64,000 bases of DNA from NCBI RefSeq assembly GCF_004362715.1, contig NZ_SNYC01000006.1, positions 248,001-312,000 on the forward strand, in the 5' to 3' direction. Source of the DNA: Pedobacter metabolipauper. GTDB taxonomy: Bacteria > Bacteroidota > Bacteroidia > Sphingobacteriales > Sphingobacteriaceae. Shown one piece after another: positions 51,924 to 60,173 of this stretch. Below the pieces are notes generated by a model. The model saw only the letters and a list, made by a program, of their open reading frames with translations. It was not told the DNA's origin and searched no databases. Made by a program: the position numbers and the translations under genes. Numbering within the stretch: position 1 is the stretch's first letter; each line of letters starts with the position of its first letter.

Positions 51924-53465
51924 ATGAAGAATAAAATAGAAGTACTTCAGGATAAGATTATAAAGGCTCATGCTGGCGGAGGACCTGTACGAATTGAAAG
52001 TCAGCATAAAAAAGGTAAACTGACTGCCAGGGAACGAATCCATTTTTTATTGGATGAAAACTCCTTTGAAGAAATTGGGATGCTGGTTACACATCGAAGT
52101 ACTGATTTTGGTATGGAGCGTGAAAAATATTCAGGAGACGGTGTAGTTACTGGTTATGGAACAATCAATGGTAGATTAGTCTATGTCTTTTCACAAGACT
52201 TTACTGTATTTGGCGGTTCTCTTTCAGAAACACATGCTGAAAAGATTTGTAAGATCATGGAAATGGCCATGAAAAATGGAGCCCCCCTGATTGGTTTAAA
52301 TGATAGTGGTGGTGCAAGGATCCAGGAAGGTGTAGTCTCACTCGGAGGATATGCAGATATATTTTATAGAAATGTACAGGCTTCCGGAGTAATCCCTCAA
52401 CTTTCTGCCATTATGGGGCCTTGTGCCGGCGGTGCTGTTTATTCCCCAGCCATTACAGACTTCATCTTAATGGTCGAACATACATCCTATATGTTTGTTA
52501 CCGGGCCAAATGTTGTAAAGACAGTAACTCATGAAGAGGTTAGTTCTGAAGAGCTTGGCGGTGCTGCTACACATGCAACAAAATCTGGGGTCACTCATTT
52601 TGCCTGCTCCAATGAACTGGATGCCATTAACCATGTCAAACAGCTTCTTAGCTATATGCCTCAGAATTGTGAAGAAATGCCTTCACTGTTACCTTATACC
52701 CCAGCGGATGAAAATCGCAGCACATTAAATACATTAATGCCTGAAAATGCAAATCAGCCTTACGATGTACGTTCTGTGATCACCGAAGTTACCGATTCTG
52801 AAAGCTTTCTTGAAGTACATAAAGATTATGCAGAAAATATTGTTGTCGGTTTTGCACGCTTAGGAGGTAGAAGTATCGGTATCGTAGCTAATCAACCTGC
52901 ATATCTTGCAGGTGTTCTTGATAATCACGCCTCCGTAAAAGCAGCCCGGTTTGTACGTTTCTGTGATTGCTTTAACATTCCGCTTCTGGTCTTTGAAGAT
53001 GTTCCCGGATTTTTACCAGGCACAGACCAGGAATGGAACGGCATCATCACAAATGGAGCCAAGCTATTATATGCATTTAGTGAAGCTACCGTTCCAAGAA
53101 TTACCGTAATTATCAGAAAAGCATATGGTGGTGCATATGACGTTATGAACTCAAAACACATTGGAGCAGACCTGAATTATGCATGGCCAACTGCAGAGAT
53201 CGCAGTTATGGGGGCTAAAGGTGCAGCCGAAATTATATTTAAAAAAGAAATTACCAGCGCTGAGCATCCGGAAGAAAAATGGTTGGAAAAAGAAAAATTA
53301 TACTCTGATATTTTTGCTAATCCCTATCGCGCTGCTGAAAGAGGCTTTGTTGATGAAGTAATTGAACCTGCACAAACACGGACAAAACTGATCAAGGCAT
53401 TTAAAATGCTGGAAAATAAAGTGGTTAATAATCCGCGTAAAAAACATGGCAATATTCCCCTTTAA
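51924..53465 (+). CDS. Acyl-CoA carboxylase beta (carboxyltransferase) subunit
   Basis: 513 residues from the ATG at 51924 (an in-frame TTG lies six bases earlier). It is a full-length biotin-dependent carboxyltransferase: RIESQHKKGKLTARERIHFLLD near 20, GLNDSGGARIQEGVVSLGGY near 120, GPCAGGAVYSPAITDF near 160, VGFARLGGRSIGIVANQPA near 310, and RKAYGGAYDVMNSKHIG near 405. Propionyl- or methylmalonyl-type substrate is likely. The alpha (biotin carboxylase) subunit is not adjacent. The gene follows the porin closely, so both may share a promoter. Confidence 0.95.
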   Translation: MKNKIEVLQDKIIKAHAGGGPVRIESQHKKGKLTARERIHFLLDENSFEEIGMLVTHRSTDFGMEREKYSGDGVVTGYGTINGRLVYVFSQDFTVFGGSLSETHAEKICKIMEMAMKNGAPLIGLNDSGGARIQEGVVSLGGYADIFYRNVQASGVIPQLSAIMGPCAGGAVYSPAITDFILMVEHTSYMFVTGPNVVKTVTHEEVSSEELGGAATHATKSGVTHFACSNELDAINHVKQLLSYMPQNCEEMPSLLPYTPADENRSTLNTLMPENANQPYDVRSVITEVTDSESFLEVHKDYAENIVVGFARLGGRSIGIVANQPAYLAGVLDNHASVKAARFVRFCDCFNIPLLVFEDVPGFLPGTDQEWNGIITNGAKLLYAFSEATVPRITVIIRKAYGGAYDVMNSKHIGADLNYAWPTAEIAVMGAKGAAEIIFKKEITSAEHPEEKWLEKEKLYSDIFANPYRAAERGFVDEVIEPAQTRTKLIKAFKMLENKVVNNPRKKHGNIPL

Positions 53466-53557
53466 AGCTTTAGCAGAATCAATATACGGTCAGTTTAGGT
53501 GTCCTTTATTATGATGTTAAACTATCTGTACAATGATTGTTATAGCCGTAAAATTAA

Positions 53558-53998
53558 ATGCTAAAAATGTCCCAAATTCAAATTGAACAGATCAGGTATG
53601 AGATGACCTGGAAGATCAGACATGAAGTGATGTATCCTGATTTACCATTTGATTCAATAAAACTACCCAATGATGCCGATGGTATCCATTTTGGATTATA
53701 TGCAGATGATTACCTGACATCTGTGGTCTCCTTATTTAACGACCATACCAATTATCAGTTTAGAAAATTTGCTACCCTTGATAAAGACCAGGGTAAAGGA
53801 TACGGAACGCTACTGCTTAAATATATAATCAATTATGTTAAACAATTAGGCGCGGAAAGATTATGGTGTAATGCCCGGGTTTCTGCGTCGCCCTTTTACA
53901 GTAAATTTGATTTTGTTAAAACTGACCAGGTATTTACGAGTGAGGGGCTTGATTTTGTCATTATGGAGTTACAACTTAATAATTCACTTGAGTCTTAA
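53558..53998 (+). CDS. GNAT family N-acetyltransferase
   Basis: 146 residues (143 from the ATG at 53567). The acetyl-CoA pyrophosphate loop is in DKDQGKGYGTLLLKYIINY near residue 90 (QGKGYG matches R/QxxGxG/A), followed by ERLWCNARVSASPFYSKFDF, the C-terminal alpha4/beta arrangement of ElaA-like GNATs. The substrate is unknown. No strong promoter is seen just upstream; its end overlaps the -33 element of the next gene. Confidence 0.9.
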   Translation: MLKMSQIQIEQIRYEMTWKIRHEVMYPDLPFDSIKLPNDADGIHFGLYADDYLTSVVSLFNDHTNYQFRKFATLDKDQGKGYGTLLLKYIINYVKQLGAERLWCNARVSASPFYSKFDFVKTDQVFTSEGLDFVIMELQLNNSLES

Positions 53999-54017
53999 GT
54001 GCTAGTTTATATATTTG
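53988..54017 (+). promoter_or_regulatory. Promoter of the M42 peptidase gene (TTG-N19-TATATTTG)
   Basis: TTG at 53988-53990 lies in the last codons of the GNAT gene, and TATATTTG at 54010-54017 follows after exactly 19 bases. The ATG is 20 bases further on. Confidence 0.75.
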
Positions 54018-54037
54018 TTCAGAATAAAAATTAAAAA

Positions 54038-55150
54038 ATGTCAAAGAAAAAAGAAGATAAGCAGAAACATGTTGCTGTAGTTACAAAAAAATCACTCCAA
54101 TTTTTCGAAAAATATATCAATAACCCATCTCCTACCGGCTTTGAATACCCAGGGCAAAAATTATGGCTGGATTATTTGAAACCATATATCGATGAAAGTT
54201 TCATTGACAATTATGGAACTGCTGTAGGTGTGATCAATCCTAAAGCAGATTTTAAAGTAGTTATTGAAGCTCACGCTGACGAAATCTCCTGGTTTGTCAA
54301 TTACATCACCTCAGATGGATTAATCTACGTAATCCGCAATGGAGGTTCAGATCATCAGATAGCGCCTTCTAAGCGCGTAAATATCCACACAGACAAAGGG
54401 ATGGTTAAGGCTGTTTTTGGCTGGCCTGCCATACATACACGAAGTGGAGAAAAAGAAGAAGCACCATTGCTTAAAAATATATTTTTGGATTGTGGCTGCA
54501 CATCAAAAGAAGAAGTAGAAAAATTGGGCATCCATGTAGGCTGTGTAATTACCTATGAAGACGAATTCATGGTGCTGAATGATCGATACTATGTTGGCCG
54601 TGCATTAGATAACAGGGCAGGTGGGTTTATGATAGCAGAGGTTGCGCGCTTACTACAGGAAAACAAAGTAAAATTACCATTTGGTTTATACATTGTAAAT
54701 TCCGTTCAGGAAGAAATTGGCTTAAGAGGGGCCGAAATGATTGCACATAGAATTAAACCTAATGTAGCGATCATAACTGATGTTACACACGATACGTCAA
54801 CACCTATGATCAGTAAGATTACACAAGGTGATCTGTCTTGTGGTAAAGGTCCGGTAGTATCTTATGCCCCAGCAGTCCAAACAAACTTAAATAAATTGCT
54901 TATTGAAACCGCTGAGAAAAATAGCATTCCTTTCCAGCGTCAGGCATCATCCCGTTCAACAGGTACAGATACAGATGCATTTGCCTATTCAAATGGAGGT
55001 GTTCCTTCTGCATTAATATCGCTTCCGTTAAGATACATGCATACCACTGTTGAAATGATCCATAAAGAAGATGTAGATAATGTAATCAGTTTAATCTATC
55101 ATTCCTTGCTAAACATTAAAAAAGATCACGATTTTACGTATTCAAAATAG
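54038..55150 (+). CDS. M42 family metallopeptidase (endoglucanase-like / glutamyl aminopeptidase-like)
   Basis: 370-residue cytoplasmic di-zinc aminopeptidase. Zinc-site motifs in order are EAHADEISWFV near residue 86 (His), RALDNRAGGFM near 190 (Asp), NSVQEEIGLRGAEM near 225 (Glu pair) and TDVTHDTSTP near 248 (Asp), with the final His in LRYMHTTVEMIH near 338. The family forms tetrahedral dodecamers that clip short peptides. The charged N-terminus (MSKKKEDKQKH) extends slightly beyond the usual start. It has its own consensus promoter. Confidence 0.94.
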   Translation: MSKKKEDKQKHVAVVTKKSLQFFEKYINNPSPTGFEYPGQKLWLDYLKPYIDESFIDNYGTAVGVINPKADFKVVIEAHADEISWFVNYITSDGLIYVIRNGGSDHQIAPSKRVNIHTDKGMVKAVFGWPAIHTRSGEKEEAPLLKNIFLDCGCTSKEEVEKLGIHVGCVITYEDEFMVLNDRYYVGRALDNRAGGFMIAEVARLLQENKVKLPFGLYIVNSVQEEIGLRGAEMIAHRIKPNVAIITDVTHDTSTPMISKITQGDLSCGKGPVVSYAPAVQTNLNKLLIETAEKNSIPFQRQASSRSTGTDTDAFAYSNGGVPSALISLPLRYMHTTVEMIHKEDVDNVISLIYHSLLNIKKDHDFTYSK

Positions 55151-55212
55151 TATTAAAGCGAAACATTCTTACTTTTACTCAAAATATTAATCCTAATTAT
55201 TACTTTAGTTAA

Positions 55213-56112
55213 ATGAAACCGACCTTACTAATATTAGCCGCTGGGATGGCGAGTCGCTATGGCAGCATGAAACAGATTGACGGGTTTGGCCCGAATGGTG
55301 AAACAATTATTGACTATTCCATTTATGATGCGATCAAGGCAGGATTTGGCAAAGTAGTATTTATAATTAAAGAAGAGTTCCTGGATAATTTCAAAGGGAT
55401 ATTCGAACCTAAACTGGCCGGTAAAATTGAAACAGACTATGTATTTCAAAATTTCGATCTGAAACAATTCGGAATTGAAGAAGAGATTTACCGTGAAAAA
55501 CCATGGGGAACAGCTCACGCTATTTTATCTGGCAGAAATCTAATTAAAGAGCCATTTTGCGTGATCAATGCAGATGATTATTATGGATTTGATGCGTTTA
55601 AGAAAATGGTAGACTTTTTAGAGACTGAAGCTACCGACAGCTTATTTTCAATCGTTGGTTATCAGATTGGTAAAACTTTATCTGATTTCGGATCAGTTTC
55701 CCGCGGTGTTTGCAAAACTAGTGATGCCGGATTTCTTGAAGAAATCACGGAACGCACACAGGTTTATAAAAAAGGTGAAAGCATTGTTTATGAAGAAAAT
55801 GGTTCCGAATATCCTTTAGATTACGATACCCCCGTTTCAATGAATTTCTGGGGCTTTACCCCTGCTGTTTTCAAGTTGACAGAAGATTTATTTAAAACCT
55901 TTGCCATAGAGAATAAAGATAAACCAAAAGCAGAGTTTTTCATTCCTTTGATTGGAGAGAACCTGGTTAAAAATAACACGGCTTCCTTTAAAGTGATTCC
56001 TACAGATAGCCAATGGTTCGGTGTAACTTATAAAGAAGATAAACCTTTTGTACAAAATAGTATTGATCAGCTTGTAAAAAACAAGACCTACCCTGAAAAT
56101 CTTTGGAATTAA
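55213..56112 (+). CDS. Sugar-phosphate nucleotidyltransferase family protein
   Basis: 299 residues of the NTP-transferase fold. The nucleotide-binding loop is LLILAAGMASRYGSMKQID near the N-terminus (a variant of AAGxGxRxxP without the usual GTRL), then GETIIDYSIYDAIKAGFGKV, CVINADDYYGFDAF with the metal-binding Asp near residue 120, and MNFWGFTP near 215. It looks like UDP-GlcNAc/glucose-1-phosphate-type transferases, but the sugar is unknown. TACTTTAG at 55201-55208, one base from the -7 consensus, may be its promoter. A strong terminator follows. Confidence 0.87.
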   Translation: MKPTLLILAAGMASRYGSMKQIDGFGPNGETIIDYSIYDAIKAGFGKVVFIIKEEFLDNFKGIFEPKLAGKIETDYVFQNFDLKQFGIEEEIYREKPWGTAHAILSGRNLIKEPFCVINADDYYGFDAFKKMVDFLETEATDSLFSIVGYQIGKTLSDFGSVSRGVCKTSDAGFLEEITERTQVYKKGESIVYEENGSEYPLDYDTPVSMNFWGFTPAVFKLTEDLFKTFAIENKDKPKAEFFIPLIGENLVKNNTASFKVIPTDSQWFGVTYKEDKPFVQNSIDQLVKNKTYPENLWN

Positions 56113-56120
56113 AATAAATC

Positions 56121-56170
56121 TATAAATAGAAAAGGCCCCGGATAAATATCCGGGGCCTTTTCTATTTATA
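56121..56170. terminator. Bidirectional terminator, nucleotidyltransferase / dnaK
   Basis: Perfect 24-base arms (56121-56144 with 56147-56170) with a very GC-rich centre (GGCCCCGGAT) and A and T tracts on both sides. It lies between convergent genes. Confidence 0.95.
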
Positions 56171-56182
56171 ATGGATCAAGAA

Positions 56183-58099
56183 TTACTTTTTGTCGTCTTT
56201 TACTTCTTCAAAGTCAACATCAGTAACATTATCCCCACCGTCAGATGACTGTCCGCCATTTTGTGCTTCAGGAGCACCTTCTGGTTGTGAACCATCCTGA
56301 CCCGCTTTATACATTTCTTCAGATGCTGCATTCCATGCATTCTGCAATTCTTCTTGTGCTGCATCAATATCAGCAAAGTTCCTTGAAGCATGTGCATCTT
56401 TTAGTTTTTGCAAACCAGATTCGATAGGTGCTTTTTTATCAGCAGAGATCTTATCGCCAAATTCTTTTAACTGTTTCTCAGTAGAGAAAATTAAAGCATC
56501 TGCCCCGTTGATTTTTTCTGCTTCTTCTTTAGCTGCTTTATCTGCATCAGCATTTTGCTCAGCTTCTTCTTTCATCCTTTTGATTTCTTCATCAGTTAAG
56601 CCAGATGAAGCCTCAATACGGATTTTTTGTTCTTTACCTGTAGCTTTATCTTTTGCACTTACATGTAAGATACCATTCGCATCAATATCAAATGCAACTT
56701 CTACCTGAGGAACTCCGCGTGGAGCTGGCGGAATACCATCTAAAATGAAACGTCCAATTGTACGGTTCTGAGCAGCCATAGGACGCTCTCCTTGTAAAAT
56801 GTGAATTTCTACTGAAGGTTGATTATCTGCAGCTGTAGAGAAAGTTTCTGCTTTTTTAGATGGGATCGTTGTATTTGACTCAATTAACTTAGTCATTACA
56901 CCACCCATAGTCTCAATACCTAAAGAAAGTGGAGTTACATCTAACAACAATACATCTTTTACTTCACCTGTTAATACACCACCTTGAATTGCAGCACCAA
57001 TAGCTACTACTTCATCAGGATTCACTCCTTTAGATGGTTCTTTACCAAAGAAAGCTTTAACAGCATCCTGAATTGCAGGAATACGCGTAGATCCACCAAC
57101 AAGAATGATCTCATCAATATCCGTTGTTTTTAAACCAGCATTTTTCAAAGCAGATTTACAAGGCTCTATAGTACGTTTAATTAAATCAGCAGCTATTTGC
57201 TCAAATTTAGCACGGCTTAATGTTCTTACAAGGTGTTTAGGTCCTGTCGCATCGGCTGTGATATAAGGAAGATTTATTTCTGTAGAAGTAGTGCTTGATA
57301 ATTCAATTTTAGCTTTCTCAGCAGCTTCTTTCAAACGTTGCAATGCCATTGGATCCTGATGTAAGTCCATGCCATTCTCAGTCTTAAACTCCTGAGCTAA
57401 CCATTCAATAATGATATGGTCAAAGTCATCACCACCCAGGTGAGTATCACCATCTGTAGATTTCACTTCAAACACACCATCACCCAATTCCAATACTGAA
57501 ACGTCATGTGTACCACCACCGCAGTCAAACACAACGATCTTCATATCTTTGTGTGCTTTGTCTAAACCATATGCTAAAGCAGCAGCCGTAGGCTCATTGA
57601 TAATACGCTTAACTGTTAAACCGGCTATTTCACCAGCTTCTTTTGTAGCCTGACGCTGAGCATCATTAAAGTAAGCTGGAACAGTAATAACCGCTTCTGT
57701 AACCTCATGACCTAAAAAGTCTTCTGCAGTCTTTTTCATTTTCTGCAAAATCATTGCAGAAAGCTCCTGAGGAGTATATTTACGATCATCAATTTCTACG
57801 CGAGGTGTGTTGTTATCACCTTTAACCACTTTGTAAGGTACACGTCCAGCTTCTTTAGTTACTTCAGCAAAACTGCTTCCCATGAAGCGTTTGATAGAAG
57901 AAATTGTTTTTGTTGGATTCGTGATCGCCTGGCGCTTTGCCGGCTCACCTACTTTGCGTTCACCATTTTCTGCAAATGCAACAATGGACGGAGTAGTGCG
58001 TTTACCCTCACTGTTGGCTATAACTACAGGCTCGTTACCTTCCATTACCGCTACGCAAGAGTTTGTTGTTCCTAAGTCTATACCAATAATTTTTGACAT
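56183..58099 (-). CDS. dnaK: Molecular chaperone DnaK (Hsp70)
   Basis: 638-residue ATP-dependent chaperone working with DnaJ and GrpE. Landmarks are the phosphate-1 loop GIDLGTTNSCVAVMEG, FDCGGGTHDVSVLELG near 197, ILVGGSTRIPAIQ near 335, the interdomain linker VKDVLLLDVTPLSLGIETMGG near 385, and an acidic tail VTDVDFEEVKDDKK. It is monocistronic here; dnaJ and grpE are not adjacent. The upstream region carries a sigma-54-like promoter and phased repeats instead of a consensus TAnnTTTG promoter. Confidence 0.99.
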   Translation of the reverse strand: MSKIIGIDLGTTNSCVAVMEGNEPVVIANSEGKRTTPSIVAFAENGERKVGEPAKRQAITNPTKTISSIKRFMGSSFAEVTKEAGRVPYKVVKGDNNTPRVEIDDRKYTPQELSAMILQKMKKTAEDFLGHEVTEAVITVPAYFNDAQRQATKEAGEIAGLTVKRIINEPTAAALAYGLDKAHKDMKIVVFDCGGGTHDVSVLELGDGVFEVKSTDGDTHLGGDDFDHIIIEWLAQEFKTENGMDLHQDPMALQRLKEAAEKAKIELSSTTSTEINLPYITADATGPKHLVRTLSRAKFEQIAADLIKRTIEPCKSALKNAGLKTTDIDEIILVGGSTRIPAIQDAVKAFFGKEPSKGVNPDEVVAIGAAIQGGVLTGEVKDVLLLDVTPLSLGIETMGGVMTKLIESNTTIPSKKAETFSTAADNQPSVEIHILQGERPMAAQNRTIGRFILDGIPPAPRGVPQVEVAFDIDANGILHVSAKDKATGKEQKIRIEASSGLTDEEIKRMKEEAEQNADADKAAKEEAEKINGADALIFSTEKQLKEFGDKISADKKAPIESGLQKLKDAHASRNFADIDAAQEELQNAWNAASEEMYKAGQDGSQPEGAPEAQNGGQSSDGGDNVTDVDFEEVKDDKK

Positions 58100-58147
58100 G
58101 CTATTTATCTCTATTTGTTATAAAATCAATCTATTTATCTTTGCTTA

Positions 58148-58162
58148 ACAAGCCATGTGCCA
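58148..58162 (-). promoter_or_regulatory. Sigma-54-like -24/-12 promoter of dnaK
   Basis: On the minus strand the sequence is TGGCAC, five bases (ATGGC), then TTGT. This matches TGGCAC-N5-TTGC except for the last base, and the -24/-12 spacing is exact. It would start transcription near 58136, giving a leader of about 37 bases to the dnaK ATG at 58099. Confidence 0.55.
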
Positions 58163-58210
58163 ATAGGGTTTTGGCAGAAAAAAAAGAGACAATCAATTTT
58201 AAATAAAACA

Positions 58211-58260
58211 ATTGTCCGAATTACACTTTAAAATTGTGACACTATGACAGAATTATTGTC
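58211..58260 (-). promoter_or_regulatory. Three phased ATTGT motifs upstream of dnaK
   Basis: Plus-strand ATTGTC (58211), ATTGTG (58233) and ATTGTC (58255) start at exact 22-bp intervals, about two helical turns. The block also contains the direct repeat TGACA-CTA-TGACA at 58237-58249. It lies roughly 75-125 bases upstream of the predicted start, where sigma-54 enhancer proteins usually bind. Confidence 0.45.
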
Positions 58261-58263
58261 TCA

Positions 58264-59448
58264 TTATATGGATAGCAGTTTTTGCAAATGATGATACCCA
58301 ATACCAAAATAGGCCTTTATCTCATCGATCTGAATCAATATCTCTGCTTTTCTTTTATCAGTTATCTTGGTTCTTATTCCAACAACCAATATATTTTTTG
58401 GCGTATGAACATCAGAGATAAATTCAAATACTTTTGTTTTGTATCCGGAATATTCCATAAGCAAAGCTCTTAATCCGTCAGTAACCATTTCAGCTTGTCT
58501 TTCTAAAAATATTCCATATTTAGTCAAAAAGGAAAATTCATTCTTCAGCTTACTTTTTTCCATTTCTCTTCTAATTTGTTTATGGCAGCAGGGTGCAACA
58601 ACAATTAATTTTGCATTTGCTTTTATTCCTTTAAAAATTGCATCATCAGTAGCAGTATCACAAGCGTGTAGTGCAATTAATAAGTCAATACTATTTACTT
58701 CATAACTTTCTATAGTACCCTGTATAAAACTCAACCCGTCAAATCCGGATCTAGCGGCAATATCATTACACAATTGGACAAGGTCTTCCCTGTATTCAAT
58801 ACCAATTACAGTTGTTTCCGATTTTAAAATAGTTTGCAGGTAATCGTATAAAGCGAACGTCAAATACCCCTTACCAGACCCCATATCTACTACATTTCCG
58901 ATATTTTGATCAGGCAGTTCCTTAATAAGTGAACTAAGAATTTCTATGTATTGATTAATCTGCTTGTATTTATCCTGGGTATTCTTAAATACATTTCCAT
59001 CCTGATCAGTGATTCTTAATTCCTGCAAATAAGTTTTACCTATTGGCTGTATTAATCTTTTCTTTTCCTTATTATGACTTAAGCTTGGCTTTAAAGCACC
59101 CGAAATCGCCACCTCTCTTACGGAGATTGTACCGCCTTTCATATGTTCCGCAATTACTTCTTTAACCGTAGTAAAAAGCGTACAGATCTTGAAATCATTA
59201 CTAATCTGATGATTGATCCTATTCAAACCCTCAGAAATAGAAAAGTTCTTAACAATATCCCTGGTCTTATAACGGGAAGTGAAAGAAAGCATATCTGTTC
59301 TTTTAATGATAACCCGTCGAACAAAAACCTGCTTTAATTCCTTATCATTACCCTGGTAATTGCCAAGAGAAATTTTTAAGAACTGACCTGATGAGATACT
59401 ATCTTCCAGTAGATCCTGGAATATTTTAAGATTGACTTGATGGGACAT
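58264..59448 (-). CDS. Class I SAM-dependent methyltransferase (PF13679 / METTL25-like)
   Basis: 394 residues. The N-terminal 150 residues form a separate domain with no motif I recognise. The methyltransferase domain begins with motif I VVDMGSGKGYLTFALYDYL near residue 185, VIGIEYREDLVQLCND near 215, and DLLIALHACDTATDDAIF followed by IVVAPCCHKQIRREM near 290. The HACD and PCCH motifs are typical of the Methyltransf_32 group, related to METTL25 and Trm13. An RNA substrate is plausible, but no target is known. The gene sits alone between the ribosomal operon terminator and dnaK. Confidence 0.85.
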   Translation of the reverse strand: MSHQVNLKIFQDLLEDSISSGQFLKISLGNYQGNDKELKQVFVRRVIIKRTDMLSFTSRYKTRDIVKNFSISEGLNRINHQISNDFKICTLFTTVKEVIAEHMKGGTISVREVAISGALKPSLSHNKEKKRLIQPIGKTYLQELRITDQDGNVFKNTQDKYKQINQYIEILSSLIKELPDQNIGNVVDMGSGKGYLTFALYDYLQTILKSETTVIGIEYREDLVQLCNDIAARSGFDGLSFIQGTIESYEVNSIDLLIALHACDTATDDAIFKGIKANAKLIVVAPCCHKQIRREMEKSKLKNEFSFLTKYGIFLERQAEMVTDGLRALLMEYSGYKTKVFEFISDVHTPKNILVVGIRTKITDKRKAEILIQIDEIKAYFGIGYHHLQKLLSI

Positions 59449-59503
59449 AGAATAATATAAAGTACAAAGATAGCCTTTTGAGAAAGGAGTTATATACTAA
59501 AAA

Positions 59504-59530
59504 AGCCCTGTCCGAAATTCGGACAGGGCT
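59504..59530 (-). terminator. Terminator of the ribosomal protein operon
   Basis: Perfect 13-base arms (59504-59516 with 59518-59530) around one central base, followed on the minus strand by TTTTTT. It is 20 bases past the rplQ stop. Confidence 0.95.
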
Positions 59531-59549
59531 CTTATTCAGATTAAGGATA

Positions 59550-60083
59550 TTATTCTCCTTTATCTTCTGCTTTTTCTTCAGTAATTTCAGGAGCTTCTTC
59601 AGCAGCAGGTGCTGCTTCAGCAACTTCTTCCGTTTTAGCTGCAGGAGCATCAGATTTTTTTGCTTTGCTTCTACCACGACGAGTCGTTTTCTTCTCTTCG
59701 GTTGCAACTTCCTTACCGTAAACTTCATTATAATCAACCAATTCGATCAATGCCATTTCAGCATTATCACCAAGACGGTTGTTTAATTTAATGATTCTAG
59801 TGTAACCACCCGGACGATTAGCAACTTTAGCTGCAATATCGCGGAACAGTTCAGTAACAGTTTCTTTATCTTGCAAATAACCAAATACGATACGACGAGA
59901 GTGGGTAGTATCTGTTTTAGATTTTGTGATAATAGGCTCAACATACATACGCAAAGCTTTTGCTTTTGCTAAGGTTGTTGAGATCCTTTTGTGTTTAATT
60001 AACGATGAAGCCATATTAGCCAACATCGCTTTACGATGTGAATCTGTTCTTCCTAAGTGATTTACTTTTCTACCGTGTCTCAT
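59550..60083 (-). CDS. rplQ: 50S ribosomal protein L17
   Basis: 177 residues. The core (about 1-118) starts MRHGRKVNHLGRTDSHRKAM and has GYTRIIKLNNRLGDNAEMAL. The remaining 55-60 residues are a low-complexity Glu/Ala/Lys extension (EEVAEAAPAAEEAPEI), giving a protein about 50 residues longer than E. coli L17, as is common in Bacteroidota. It is the last gene of the operon and is followed directly by the terminator at 59504-59530. Confidence 0.98.
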   Translation of the reverse strand: MRHGRKVNHLGRTDSHRKAMLANMASSLIKHKRISTTLAKAKALRMYVEPIITKSKTDTTHSRRIVFGYLQDKETVTELFRDIAAKVANRPGGYTRIIKLNNRLGDNAEMALIELVDYNEVYGKEVATEEKKTTRRGRSKAKKSDAPAAKTEEVAEAAPAAEEAPEITEEKAEDKGE

Positions 60084-60173
60084 TTTTAAATTTATTCAGT
60101 GTATACCGTCTCTATAAAATTATTCTGAGGGAATTATACACTATTAGTACTATGTTATTTATACGTTATCCGC

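Noticed and set aside
59426..59737. Open frame of 103 residues rich in Lys and Leu on the minus strand
   Set aside because: A frame-shifted shadow of the Glu/Ala-rich rplQ tail, which also runs through the operon terminator.
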